The notes beneath the pieces are model-generated. The model was not told the origin of the DNA. It did no database searches and saw only the letters and a program-made list of their open reading frames with translations. The position numbers and the translations under genes were made by a program. Positions 17,705 through 25,908 of a DNA stretch of 64,000 bases are shown one piece after another; within the stretch, counting starts at the first letter, position 1, and each line of letters begins with the position of its first letter. This stretch comes from Spartobacteria bacterium (lineage in GTDB: Bacteria; Verrucomicrobiota; Verrucomicrobiia; Chthoniobacterales; UBA10450): positions 1 to 64,000 of the forward strand of contig PLCM01000021.1 in the NCBI GenBank assembly GCA_003134765.1, written 5' to 3'.

Positions 17705-18376
17705 TTAGGGCAACGGCGGAGCTTTGTCTTTAGGTCCTTCAAGCTTCCAGACCAGCAGGTATCCGACGCCGATCAGGAACGGGATAATGCCGAGCGCCCA
17801 GGCGCCGCCTTCCCAGTCGTTCACGGCGCCAAAGAAAACCATCAGGCCGAATCCGACCATGACCAGCACGACGCCACGGCGCATGTCCGAGCGCGCCCGG
17901 ATGGTTGGAGGTGGGGCGAAAAGAGTCGGCGGCACGGGCTGGCCTTTTTCGACCATTTCCCGGACGGTGCGATGGAGCGAGCGGCTTTTCAGGTAGCTGA
18001 AAAACATGATCGCGCCGACCACCAGAACGGGAGCGCCAAAGAGGGTCGAGAAGATGATGCCGATAATCGGGATAGCCATGTACGCGCCGTCCTCGACCCC
18101 GAAGTCATCACGATCGCGATGGGTCCGCGTAACCGTGACGCCGGACGGCGAAGTAATGCTGAAGTGGCGTTTCAGCTTCTTTGAGACGCTGCGTTCAATC
18201 GAATCCTCGTCATCCGGGGTGGCGCTGGCCGCAGCAGGAGAGATGTTCGCACCGGCGCTGGCCGAGGCGACGGCCGTGGAGGAAGCAGAGGGCGACGGCG
18301 GCGGGGGCGAGGCTTGGCCGAACACAGTCAAAGCAAGCGCGATCGAGAAGAGGCAGGTTAAGATCGTAGTTTTCAT
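17705..18376 (-). CDS. DUF6249-like membrane protein
   Basis: The protein has 223 residues. A signal peptide (MKTTILTCLFSIALALTVFG) is followed by a Ser/Ala/Pro-rich linker, a charged segment (EDSIERSVSKKLKRHFSI), a membrane helix at about 98-125 (IPIIGIIFSTLFGAPVLVVG), a cytoplasmic-looking basic stretch and two more hydrophobic segments near the end. It is first in an operon with the ECF sigma factor. DUF6249-type proteins often sit beside such sigma factors in Verrucomicrobiota; that is recall, not a search. It could be the sensor of the unit or its target. Confidence 0.75.
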   Translation of the reverse strand: MKTTILTCLFSIALALTVFGQASPPPPSPSASSTAVASASAGANISPAAASATPDDEDSIERSVSKKLKRHFSITSPSGVTVTRTHRDRDDFGVEDGAYMAIPIIGIIFSTLFGAPVLVVGAIMFFSYLKSRSLHRTVREMVEKGQPVPPTLFAPPPTIRARSDMRRGVVLVMVGFGLMVFFGAVNDWEGGAWALGIIPFLIGVGYLLVWKLEGPKDKAPPLP

Positions 18377-18487
18377 AGTTATCCTTTAGGAGTGAGATGC
18401 GGGCTGAGGCGCCTTTGGATTCAAAAAAGAGGAGCGGCTATTGTGTTTCCGGGGAGCGCACGCCTGGCATTGCGCAGAACCGGCGGG

Positions 18488-18562
<75 letters not shown>

Positions 18563-18661
18563 ATTTTGAAGAGGGAGAATAATGTCCATTGACCCGGGGG
18601 ACGCAAGGCTTTTGTGACCGACCGGCCTTTGCAAAACCGTATTTTCGATGAGCATTACCGG

Positions 18662-20158
18662 ATGTCCGATCTAACCATCGTCCCGTCTCGCGAACGTTTC
18701 ACCGAGCTCGCGAAGCAAGGCAACGTGGTCCCCGTCTTCGTCGATTTCGTCGCCGATGGCGAAACGCCGGCTTCGGCGTTCCAGAAACTCGACGAAGGGG
18801 GTTACTCGTTCCTTTTTGAATCAGCGGAACAAACGGAGCAATCGGGCCGGTACTCGTTTCTCGGCTTCAGACCCCGCCTCATCATCCGTAGCGAAAACGG
18901 CACGGTCAGCGCCGAAGAGAATGGGCAACTCAGGGCGATGGCCGGGAGCGCGGACCCGCTCACCGCGCTCGAGCGAACGATGTCTCGCTTCCGGTTCGTG
19001 GCGGCGCCGGACCTGCCGCGGTTTGCGGGCGGCGCGGTCGGTTTTCTTGGTTACGATGTCGCCCGCTATTTTGAGAAATCGGTGCCGCCGCCGCCGGAAG
19101 ACGACCTGAAACTCCCGGAAATGATCTTCATGGTGATGGGAGTGCTCATTGTTTTTGATCACCGCTATCGGCGGGTAAAAATCGTGGCGAACGCTTTTCT
19201 CGACGACCATGAAAACGCAGCGGCGGCGCACGCCGCGGCGGAGCGCAGAATCCAGGAAGCGCTCGCGCGCCTGACCAGTCCAGCCAGGCTGTCACTCATC
19301 GATGCGCAAAAACCGGTCTCCCGCCGGACTGTGCGCAGCAACACGACTCAGGAGAAATTCGAGGCGACGGTCCATCAGGCGAAAGAGCACATTCGGGCCG
19401 GCGACGCCTTTCAAATCGTGCTGTCGCAACGCTTCGAAACCGATTTTGGCGGCGACCCGCTGAAACTTTATCGCTGCCTCCGGCTCGTGAACCCGTCGCC
19501 CTACATGTTTTGCCTGCGTTTTGGCGATTCTTTCTCCCTCGTGGGCAGCTCACCCGAATTGCACGTGCGGGTCACCGACGACCTGGCCGAAGTTCGCCCG
19601 ATTGCCGGGACACGGCGGCGCGGACAGACCCCGGAAGAAGATGCACGGAATGCCGCGGAGCTGCTGGCCGATCCCAAGGAGCGGGCCGAACATGTGATGC
19701 TGATCGATCTCGCCCGGAACGATCTCGGCCGCGTCGCTGAGACCGGAAGTGTGCGCGTGACCGAACAGATGGTTGTCGAGCGTTACAGCCACGTGATGCA
19801 CCTGGGCTCCCACGTGGTCGCGCGTTTGCGGAAGGACAAGACTGCGTTCGATGCCATGCGCGCCACGTTTCCGGCCGGGACGGTTTCCGGCGCACCGAAA
19901 ATTCGAGCGATGCAGATCATTAGCCAACTCGAAAACAGGAAGCGCGGATGTTATGCCGGCGCGGTCGGGTATTTCGGATTCGATGGCGCGCTCGATTGCT
20001 GCATCGCGCTGCGATCGATCGTGCTAAAAGAAGGCCGGGCCTATTTGCAGGCTGGAGCCGGGATCGTCGCTGATTCCGACCCGACGAGCGAGTACCAGGA
20101 GACGGTTAACAAGGCGATGGCCATGGTCGACGCGATCAGCCGGGCGAGTGATGAATAA
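18662..20158 (+). CDS. trpE: Anthranilate synthase component I
   Basis: This subunit makes anthranilate from chorismate, with ammonia delivered by TrpG; it is the first step of tryptophan synthesis. The protein has 498 residues from [13 protein letters not shown] (a start 48 bp earlier is possible). The N-terminal part has the feedback-site region ([20 protein letters not shown]). The chorismate-binding half shows [69 protein letters not shown] and [19 protein letters not shown]. The full set makes TrpE likelier than PabB. Its end overlaps trpG. No leader peptide with Trp codons was seen. Confidence 0.94.
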   Translation: MSDLTIVPSRERFTELAKQGNVVPVFVDFVADGETPASAFQKLDEGGYSFLFESAEQTEQSGRYSFLGFRPRLIIRSENGTVSAEENGQLRAMAGSADPLTALERTMSRFRFVAAPDLPRFAGGAVGFLGYDVARYFEKSVPPPPEDDLKLPEMIFMVMGVLIVFDHRYRRVKIVANAFLDDHENAAAAHAAAERRIQEALARLTSPARLSLIDAQKPVSRRTVRSNTTQEKFEATVHQAKEHIRAGDAFQIVLSQRFETDFGGDPLKLYRCLRLVNPSPYMFCLRFGDSFSLVGSSPELHVRVTDDLAEVRPIAGTRRRGQTPEEDARNAAELLADPKERAEHVMLIDLARNDLGRVAETGSVRVTEQMVVERYSHVMHLGSHVVARLRKDKTAFDAMRATFPAGTVSGAPKIRAMQIISQLENRKRGCYAGAVGYFGFDGALDCCIALRSIVLKEGRAYLQAGAGIVADSDPTSEYQETVNKAMAMVDAISRASDE

Positions 20159-20720
20159 GATTCTGATCATCGATAACTACGACTCATTTACCTACAATCT
20201 CGTGCAGTACTTTGGCGTGCTCGGGTGGGACGTCGTGGCAAGGCGCAACGACGAGATCACTATCCCTGAGATCGAGGACTTGGCACCCGCGCGAATCTGT
20301 ATCTCGCCGGGTCCGGGCCGGCCGGAAGATGCCGGAATCAGCAACGAGGTCGTTCGCCAGCTCGGCCCGAAAATACCAATTCTCGGCGTCTGTCTCGGCC
20401 ATCAATGCATCGGGGCGGTGTTTGGGAGTGAAATTGTGCCCGCGCCTCGTTTGATGCACGGCAAGACTTCGCCGGTGCGACATCACAACACCGGCGTGTT
20501 CGCGAATCTTCCCAATCCCTTCGAGGCGACACGCTATCATTCGCTCATCGTTCGGCGCGAAACTTTGCCGTCGTGTCTCGAGGTCACGTCAGAGACAGCC
20601 GAAGGTGAAGTGATGGGATTACAACATCGCCAATTCCCGATTCACGGCGTCCAGTTCCATCCGGAATCCGTTCTCACTGCGGAAGGAATGGCGCTGTTGC
20701 GGAATTTTCTAGCGCTCTGA
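20151..20720 (+). CDS. trpG: Anthranilate/aminodeoxychorismate synthase glutamine amidotransferase
   Basis: This class I glutaminase subunit feeds ammonia to TrpE, and possibly also to a PabB encoded elsewhere. The protein has 189 residues from the ATG at 20151, which lies inside the last codons of trpE (8-bp overlap), so the two are translationally coupled; a GTG one codon earlier is possible. Motifs are [26 protein letters not shown], the nucleophile Cys in [10 protein letters not shown], and the His-Glu pair in [12 protein letters not shown] large palindromic repeat begins 5 bp after the stop codon. Confidence 0.95.
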   Translation: MNKILIIDNYDSFTYNLVQYFGVLGWDVVARRNDEITIPEIEDLAPARICISPGPGRPEDAGISNEVVRQLGPKIPILGVCLGHQCIGAVFGSEIVPAPRLMHGKTSPVRHHNTGVFANLPNPFEATRYHSLIVRRETLPSCLEVTSETAEGEVMGLQHRQFPIHGVQFHPESVLTAEGMALLRNFLAL

Positions 20721-20724
20721 GGGC

Positions 20725-20818
20725 GCTGGTAGGGACGCCGCGCTGCGGCGTCCGCGAATCAGGGATTGCGTTGCTGCTTAATTCGATGCGGACGCCGCAG
20801 CGCGGCGTCCCTACCAGC
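20725..20818. repeat. Palindromic repeat with perfect 31-bp arms (GGACGCCGCG family)
   Basis: The arms at 20725-20755 and 20788-20818 are perfect reverse complements. Each arm is itself a hairpin (GGACGCCG, loop, CGGCGTCC), so one strand can form either one long stem or two short ones. It lies in the trpG-aroF convergent gap, and the aroF stop codon (complement of CTA at 20818-20820) sits at its right edge. It may serve as a bidirectional terminator. Confidence 0.9.
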
Positions 20819-21825
20819 TACGGCGCAACGACTTCTCTTATGGCCCGCAGCTGGCTGAGCATTTCCTCGTATTCCCCGAGGGTGAGCGCCTGCGCCGCAT
20901 CGCAGAGCGCGCTCTTTGGATCGTTGTGCACTTCCACGAGCACCCCGTCCGCGCCAGCGGCCACCCCGGCCCGGGCCAGGGGCGCAACCATGTAATTTTT
21001 TCCCGCGGCATGCGAGGCGTCGATCACCACCGGCAGATGCGAGATGCGCCGGACCGCCGGGACGGCGGCCAGATCCAGGGTGTTGCGCGTATGGAGCGCG
21101 AATGTTCTCACTCCGCGCTCGCACAGGATAACCTGGTAATTTCCTTCCGACATGACGTACTCGGCCGCCAGGAGCCATTCGTCGAGCGTCGCGGCCATCC
21201 CACGTTTCAAAAGGACGGGCAATTTCGAACGGCCGGCCCGACGGAGCAGAGAAAAGTTCTGCATGTTGCGCGCGCCAATCTGGATGACGTCGCCGTATTG
21301 TTCGACCAAATCGACGCCGGCAACATCGAGCGCTTCCGTCACGATCTTCAATCCGAATTCCTCCCGAACGTTCGCCAGGATCTTGAGGCCTTCTTCGCCA
21401 AGACCCGGAAACTCGTAAGGCGAACTGCGCGGCTTGAAAGCGCCTCCCCGGAAAAAACGCGCGCCGCTCCGCTGCACCGTTGCCGCGACCGCGAACGCCT
21501 GGGCCCGGCTCTCAATCGCGCACGGACCTGCGATCACGGCCAGCTCATCCCCGCCAATCATCGCATCCCCCACCCGCACGACAGTCTTATCCGGCTGAAG
21601 ATCGAGCGTGATCAATTTGTAGGGTTTGCTGACGCGGATCGCCTCCGCGACCCCGGCCAGGTTTTCGAACCGCGCCGGATCAACCGCACCTGGATTGCCC
21701 GTGATACCAATCGCGGTGCGCGTCGCTCCCGGCATGACGTGGGAGCGATAGCCGAGTTGTTCGACGACTTTGACGACGGCCGCGATCTCCTGCTCCGCGG
21801 CGCCCGATTTCATTACGATCAGCAT
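20818..21825 (-). CDS. aroF: 3-deoxy-7-phosphoheptulonate synthase (type I-beta)
   Basis: The enzyme condenses phosphoenolpyruvate and erythrose-4-phosphate, the entry to the shikimate pathway. It has 335 residues. An N-terminal ferredoxin-like regulatory domain (about 1-67, [14 protein letters not shown]) precedes the barrel. Catalytic motifs are [47 protein letters not shown] and [10 protein letters not shown]. The short barrel with this N-domain marks the Bacillus/Thermotoga type. It faces trpE-trpG across the palindromic repeat, so the aromatic genes are clustered but not co-transcribed. Confidence 0.94.
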   Translation of the reverse strand: MLIVMKSGAAEQEIAAVVKVVEQLGYRSHVMPGATRTAIGITGNPGAVDPARFENLAGVAEAIRVSKPYKLITLDLQPDKTVVRVGDAMIGGDELAVIAGPCAIESRAQAFAVAATVQRSGARFFRGGAFKPRSSPYEFPGLGEEGLKILANVREEFGLKIVTEALDVAGVDLVEQYGDVIQIGARNMQNFSLLRRAGRSKLPVLLKRGMAATLDEWLLAAEYVMSEGNYQVILCERGVRTFALHTRNTLDLAAVPAVRRISHLPVVIDASHAAGKNYMVAPLARAGVAAGADGVLVEVHNDPKSALCDAAQALTLGEYEEMLSQLRAIREVVAP

Positions 21826-21848
21826 GGCTCGATTACCTTATACCGGAT

Positions 21849-22469
21849 TCATTCTCGCGACGATTCGCGCAGCCATTTTTTTGCCGCCGCGATTTCGCCG
21901 AAAACCAACTGGTGACCTGCTTCCTCAAACCGCAATGTCACGCGGGCGCCGGCCTGACGCAGCATGGCGGTCAAACGCTCGGCATTCTCGACCGGAATGA
22001 TCGGATCTTCTGTTCCGGAGCAAATCAAGACTCGAGCGCCTGAAAGGTCCGGCGGTGGGGATGGGGTCAAGGGAACCATCGCGCGGAACAGGATCGCGGA
22101 GGTGAGCGTCCCGGGCCGAAGCAACAAGACAGCGCCGGCAATGTTGGCGCCGTTGGAATAACCGACCGCGGTCAGCCGCTGCGGATCGAACTGGTACTGC
22201 GTCGCGGATTTCCCGATAAAATCGGCCAGCTCGTTGGCGCGCCGCACGACATCTTCTTCGTCGAATACCCCTTCGGCCAGCCGCCGAAAAAATCGCGGCA
22301 TCCCATTCTCCAAAACGTTCCCGCGCAGACTGAGCAGAGCGGCCGAGGAATCGAGATCGCGCCCGAGTGGGATCATGTCGTTTTCATTCCCCCCGGTGCC
22401 GTGAAGAAGCAAGAGAACGCGCCGCGGCGGACTATCCTCTCCGGGAATGAATCGATGAATGAAATCCAT
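21849..22469 (-). CDS. Alpha/beta-hydrolase, carboxylesterase/phospholipase-like
   Basis: The protein has 206 residues from MDFIHRFIPG (a start 15 bp upstream is possible). It has the oxyanion strand LLLLHGTGGNEND, the nucleophile elbow GYSNGAN (Ser105), the acid in SGTEDPIIP (Asp155) and the base in AGHQL (His186). This layout matches the small YpfH/MhqD-like esterases. The substrate is unknown. It lies divergent from prmA, with a palindromic repeat between the two start codons, and 23 bp upstream of aroF on the same strand. Confidence 0.88.
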   Translation of the reverse strand: MDFIHRFIPGEDSPPRRVLLLLHGTGGNENDMIPLGRDLDSSAALLSLRGNVLENGMPRFFRRLAEGVFDEEDVVRRANELADFIGKSATQYQFDPQRLTAVGYSNGANIAGAVLLLRPGTLTSAILFRAMVPLTPSPPPDLSGARVLICSGTEDPIIPVENAERLTAMLRQAGARVTLRFEEAGHQLVFGEIAAAKKWLRESSRE

Positions 22470-22487
22470 ATTGGCGATGATCAAAAA

Positions 22488-22553
22488 TCAAGGAGCGGCG
22501 GTTTGAAACCGCCGTTTTAATTAGGTCGGCGGTTGCAAACCGCCGCTCCTTGA
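22488..22553. repeat. Palindromic repeat, GGAGCGGCGGTTT family
   Basis: The 26-bp arms at 22488-22513 and 22528-22553 differ at one position and are separated by 14 AT-rich bases. Each arm contains an inner GGCGGTTT/AAACCGCC hairpin. It lies between the divergent starts of the hydrolase and prmA, where promoters are expected. Confidence 0.85.
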
Positions 22554-22581
22554 TGCTGCTAGAGTATCCAAAACTAACCCG

Positions 22582-23439
22582 ATGTATATCTGGCGAAAAC
22601 GCGCAACTCAGGAGTGGATAAGACGTCAGAACGAAGATTTGCAGGGCCGATTTGGCGGCGCGCTGGCCATCATCGAACGACCGGGAAAGACCCGAACGCT
22701 CGTGGAGGTTTCCTGCGAAAGGCGGAAGCAAGCGCGCCAGCTCCAGGATGAATTTGGCGGCGCATTCGAAAAACTGCGGGACGACTGGTTGCAGCAACTA
22801 GCGGAAAAAACGCGCCCCAAGCCGTTACGGATCGGTTCGCGACTGATCGTGAATCGCGGTCCGTTTCCAAAATCAAGAGGCACGCGACCGATTGTCATTC
22901 CGGCCGAGGCCGCGTTCGGAACGGGGGAACACGCCACGACGGCGATGTGCCTGCGAATGCTCGAGCGCGTTACGCGCAAACGAGTGAACGGCTGGACAAT
23001 GCTCGACGCCGGCACAGGCAGCGGCATCCTCGCCCTTACCGGAAGTTGTTTCGGAGCGTCCCATGTTCTCGCAGTCGACAACGATCCGCTCGCCTGCTCG
23101 ATCGCGCAGCGGAATGCCCGGGCGAATCGTGTCCGGAACATCGATTTTCGCACTGGCGATATCCTGAAGGGAAAGCACCCCGGAAAGTTCGATATCATTA
23201 CGGCGAATCTCTACAGCGAAATCCTGATCGAAGCCTTGCCGATCTGGTCCGGACAGCTCGCGGCCGATGGATACCTGGTTCTGTCGGGGGTCTTGCGGTC
23301 ACAAGAACCGGCGCTCGTCATTGCTCTGCGCCGAAATGGTTTCGTTGTTCAGGAATTTCGACGACGAGGCAAGTGGATCGCGCTTCTGGCAAATCGACCG
23401 ACAGCGCAGCGCGCCGTCCCTACCCGGAAAAAGAGTTGA
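22582..23439 (+). CDS. prmA: Ribosomal protein L11 methyltransferase (PrmA-like)
   Basis: This S-adenosylmethionine-dependent enzyme trimethylates ribosomal protein L11. It has 285 residues. The N-terminal alpha/beta domain is followed by the Rossmann methyltransferase: PAEAAFGTGEHATTAMCLRM (substrate loop), LDAGTGSGILAL (motif I), AVDNDPLAC (motif II) and ITANLYSEIL (motif IV, NLY where NPP/NIL is common). GEHATT is characteristic of PrmA. The last ten codons overlap what looks like one arm of a palindromic repeat (23404-23424), so the C-terminal tail is probably repeat-derived. Confidence 0.9.
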   Translation: MYIWRKRATQEWIRRQNEDLQGRFGGALAIIERPGKTRTLVEVSCERRKQARQLQDEFGGAFEKLRDDWLQQLAEKTRPKPLRIGSRLIVNRGPFPKSRGTRPIVIPAEAAFGTGEHATTAMCLRMLERVTRKRVNGWTMLDAGTGSGILALTGSCFGASHVLAVDNDPLACSIAQRNARANRVRNIDFRTGDILKGKHPGKFDIITANLYSEILIEALPIWSGQLAADGYLVLSGVLRSQEPALVIALRRNGFVVQEFRRRGKWIALLANRPTAQRAVPTRKKS

Positions 23440-23536
23440 CGGAGCGGCCCGTCGAAAGCATTTTCCCCGACCCGTTCGCGGCCTCGATTTCCTGCATCCA
23501 CGCGGTTGATCTTTCGAGCCGCGCTGGGTAGACCGC

Positions 23537-24613
23537 ATGCCGAACGAAGAGCTTTCCTACGTCATTGTCACGCCGTACTCGATGCGCAAATCGCGCACCG
23601 GCGGCATTATCGCGCGCCTCATCTCCCGGACCGGGCTCGATCTCGTGACCTCACGGATGTTCGCCCCGAGCGCGGGGCTAACGAAACGGTACGCCGAGAC
23701 GATCGTCACCGAAACCGACTCGCGGCATCGCGCAACGCAGGAGCTGATTCGCGACTATGTCCTGAAGAATTTCACCGGCAATGTGAATGGGCAGAAGCCG
23801 CGCGTGCTTTTCCTGGTTTTGCGCGGGGAAGACGCAGTCGAGAAAATCCACCGCACCATTGGCCATATCGTGCATGAGCGGACGACGGGCGAAACGATTC
23901 GCGACACGTTTGGCGACTACATTACGAACGATTCCGGGAAGGTTATTTATTTCGAACCCGCGGCGCTGGCGGCGTTCGACCCGAAAGCGGTCGAACGCGA
24001 CCTGAAGCTCTGGACAGAATTTTCCGACAGCGATGGCGGGATTCTCGACCGTGTCATCGAGTTTCCGAAAGAGGCGAAGGTGGAGAAATCGCTCGTGCTG
24101 ATCAAGCCGGACAACTTCAAGTTCCCCAATCAACGTCCGGGCGGCGTCATCGAAGTCTTTTCGCGGACCGGTTTGTTCATCATCGGGTTCAAGGTGCACC
24201 GGATGAGCGTGGCGCAGGCCGAAGAATTCTATGGACCGGTCTTGCCAGTGCTCGAGGACAAGCTGGGCGCGCAAAAAGGCCGGAACGCCTGGGAAGACAT
24301 CGTGGAGTTCATGGCCGGCGGCCGCCCGAGCGCCGTCAAAGACGACCAGCGGAACGCCCCCGGCTCCGAAAAATGCATCGCCATTGTTTACCAGGGCGAC
24401 GACGCGGTGCGGAAGATCCGAGAAGTCCTTGGTCCGACCGATCCCGCAAAGGCGCCCCCGGGATCGATCCGGAAAGAATTTGGTCAGACGATCATGATCA
24501 ATGCCGCCCACGCCTCCGATTCCGCCGAGAACGCGAAACGGGAGATGGCTATCGTGCAGGTGGACGAGAATAACTTCAAACCTTTGATTGAAAATTTCTA
24601 CGCGCGCCCATAG
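23537..24613 (+). CDS. Tandem nucleoside-diphosphate-kinase-fold protein
   Basis: The protein has 358 residues, more than twice the usual 140-150. The C-terminal half (about 180-350) is an NDK domain: KSLVLIKPDNFKFP, GGVIEVFSRTGLFIIGFK, GSIRKEFGQ and the active-site motif INAAHASDS with catalytic His325. The N-terminal half repeats the fold (SYVIVTPYSMRKSRTGG, IIARLISRTGLDLVTSRMF, ETIRDTFGDYI). At the active-site place it has a shorter loop and no His, so it should be catalytically dead. NDK exchanges phosphates between nucleoside di- and triphosphates. It follows prmA by 97 bp. It may be the only NDK or a regulatory variant; I cannot tell. Confidence 0.85.
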   Translation: MPNEELSYVIVTPYSMRKSRTGGIIARLISRTGLDLVTSRMFAPSAGLTKRYAETIVTETDSRHRATQELIRDYVLKNFTGNVNGQKPRVLFLVLRGEDAVEKIHRTIGHIVHERTTGETIRDTFGDYITNDSGKVIYFEPAALAAFDPKAVERDLKLWTEFSDSDGGILDRVIEFPKEAKVEKSLVLIKPDNFKFPNQRPGGVIEVFSRTGLFIIGFKVHRMSVAQAEEFYGPVLPVLEDKLGAQKGRNAWEDIVEFMAGGRPSAVKDDQRNAPGSEKCIAIVYQGDDAVRKIREVLGPTDPAKAPPGSIRKEFGQTIMINAAHASDSAENAKREMAIVQVDENNFKPLIENFYARP

Positions 24614-24657
24614 CTTGCGCTCCCATTTTGAACACCCTCAACCCGACTTCGACAGCC

Positions 24658-25821
24658 ATGGACATCTCAGCGCGTGCCGCCCAATTATCTCCCTCCCTCA
24701 CTCTTTCCATCGACAGCAAAGCGAAAGCGATGAAAGCCGAAGGAATCGACGTCTGCGGCTTTGGCGCGGGCGAGCCCGATTTTGATACGCCGGAGCACAT
24801 CAAGGCGGCCGCCATCGCGGCGCTGGAAGCAGGCTTCACGAAATACACGCCCAGCGCGGGGTTGCCGGAATTGCGCCAGGCGATTGCGGAGAAACTCGAA
24901 GCCGATAACCAAATTACGTATCGTCCCAGCCAGATCGTGGTGAGCAGCGGGGCGAAGCATTCCTGTTACAACGCGATCCTCGCCACCTGCCAGCCCGGTG
25001 ACGAAGTCCTTATTCCGTCGCCTTACTGGGTCAGTTATCCCGACATGGTCCGCCTCGCCGGCGCCGAGCCGGTGATCGTGCCGACGACAGAGCGGAAGGG
25101 CTGGAAAATGCGCGCCGCTGATTTTGAAAACGCGATGACTCCTCGGACCAAGATGGTGATCCTCAACAGCCCCGGGAATCCGACGGGCTCGGTTTACACA
25201 CGCGAAGAGCTCGAGGGCATCGTCGAAGTCGCCGCGGAAGAAGACATTTACATCCTCTCCGACGAAATTTACGAAAAGCTGGTTTACGACGAAGCAAAGC
25301 ACGTCAGCATCGCGTCGCTGTCGCCCGAAGCCTACGGCCTCACCATCACGGTCAATGGATTCAGCAAAGCCTACGCAATGACAGGCTGGCGCCTCGGTTA
25401 TCTGGCGGCGCCGGAAGCGGTCGCGAAAGCGGTCGACAACATCCAGAGCCACAGCACCTCGCACCCCTGCTCGTTCGCGCAAAAAGGCGCGCTCGCGGCG
25501 CTCAAGGGTGACCAGCAGCCTCTCGCCGATATGCGGGACGAATTCAGCATGCGGCGCGATTACATGTTCGACCGCATCACCAAGATCCCGAACATCACCG
25601 CGGTGAAGCCGCAGGGCGCGTTCTACATCCTGGTGAACATCAGCCAGCTCGGGCTCAGCTCGCAGAATTTCGCCGATCGTCTGCTGAGCAAGGCCAACGT
25701 CGCCGTCGTTCCAGGCGCGGCTTTCGGAGACGATCGCACCGTCCGTCTCAGTTATGCCACCAGCATCGACGTGATCAAGAAGGGCCTGGATCGGTTCCAG
25801 GACTTTTGCCGCACGCTGTAA
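24658..25821 (+). CDS. Class I/II PLP-dependent aminotransferase, aspartate aminotransferase type
   Basis: The protein has 387 residues from MDISARAAQLSPS (an earlier TTG is less likely). Hallmarks are FGAGEPDFDTPEHI, YTPSAGLPELRQAIAEKL, NSPGNPTGSVYTREEL, LSDEIYEKLVYD, the PLP lysine in GFSKAYAMTGWRLGY (Lys237) and a C-terminal RLSYATS with the substrate-carboxylate Arg. This pattern fits subgroup I-gamma aspartate (or aspartate/prephenate) aminotransferases. It interconverts aspartate/oxaloacetate with glutamate/2-oxoglutarate. Given trpE and aroF nearby, a role in aromatic amino-acid transamination is possible. It begins about 45 bp after the NDK-like gene. Confidence 0.93.
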   Translation: MDISARAAQLSPSLTLSIDSKAKAMKAEGIDVCGFGAGEPDFDTPEHIKAAAIAALEAGFTKYTPSAGLPELRQAIAEKLEADNQITYRPSQIVVSSGAKHSCYNAILATCQPGDEVLIPSPYWVSYPDMVRLAGAEPVIVPTTERKGWKMRAADFENAMTPRTKMVILNSPGNPTGSVYTREELEGIVEVAAEEDIYILSDEIYEKLVYDEAKHVSIASLSPEAYGLTITVNGFSKAYAMTGWRLGYLAAPEAVAKAVDNIQSHSTSHPCSFAQKGALAALKGDQQPLADMRDEFSMRRDYMFDRITKIPNITAVKPQGAFYILVNISQLGLSSQNFADRLLSKANVAVVPGAAFGDDRTVRLSYATSIDVIKKGLDRFQDFCRTL

Positions 25822-25824
25822 GCG

Positions 25825-25908
25825 AATTTAAGATTTCAGATTTAAGATTTAAGATTGGGCGACTTCGTCGTCCTTCCACAATCTGCAATCGTCATTCTTA
25901 AATCTGCA
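25825..25908. repeat. Short-phrase repeat region, AGATTTAAGATT
   Basis: The region holds near-tandem copies of AAGATTT (25829-25855) and partial inverted copies (AATCTGCAATC, TTAAATCTGCAAT) at 25879-25908, around GACTTCGTCGTC. It runs right up to the branching-enzyme start codon at 25909, whose ATG is formed by the last repeat copy (CTGCAATGG). Confidence 0.65.
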
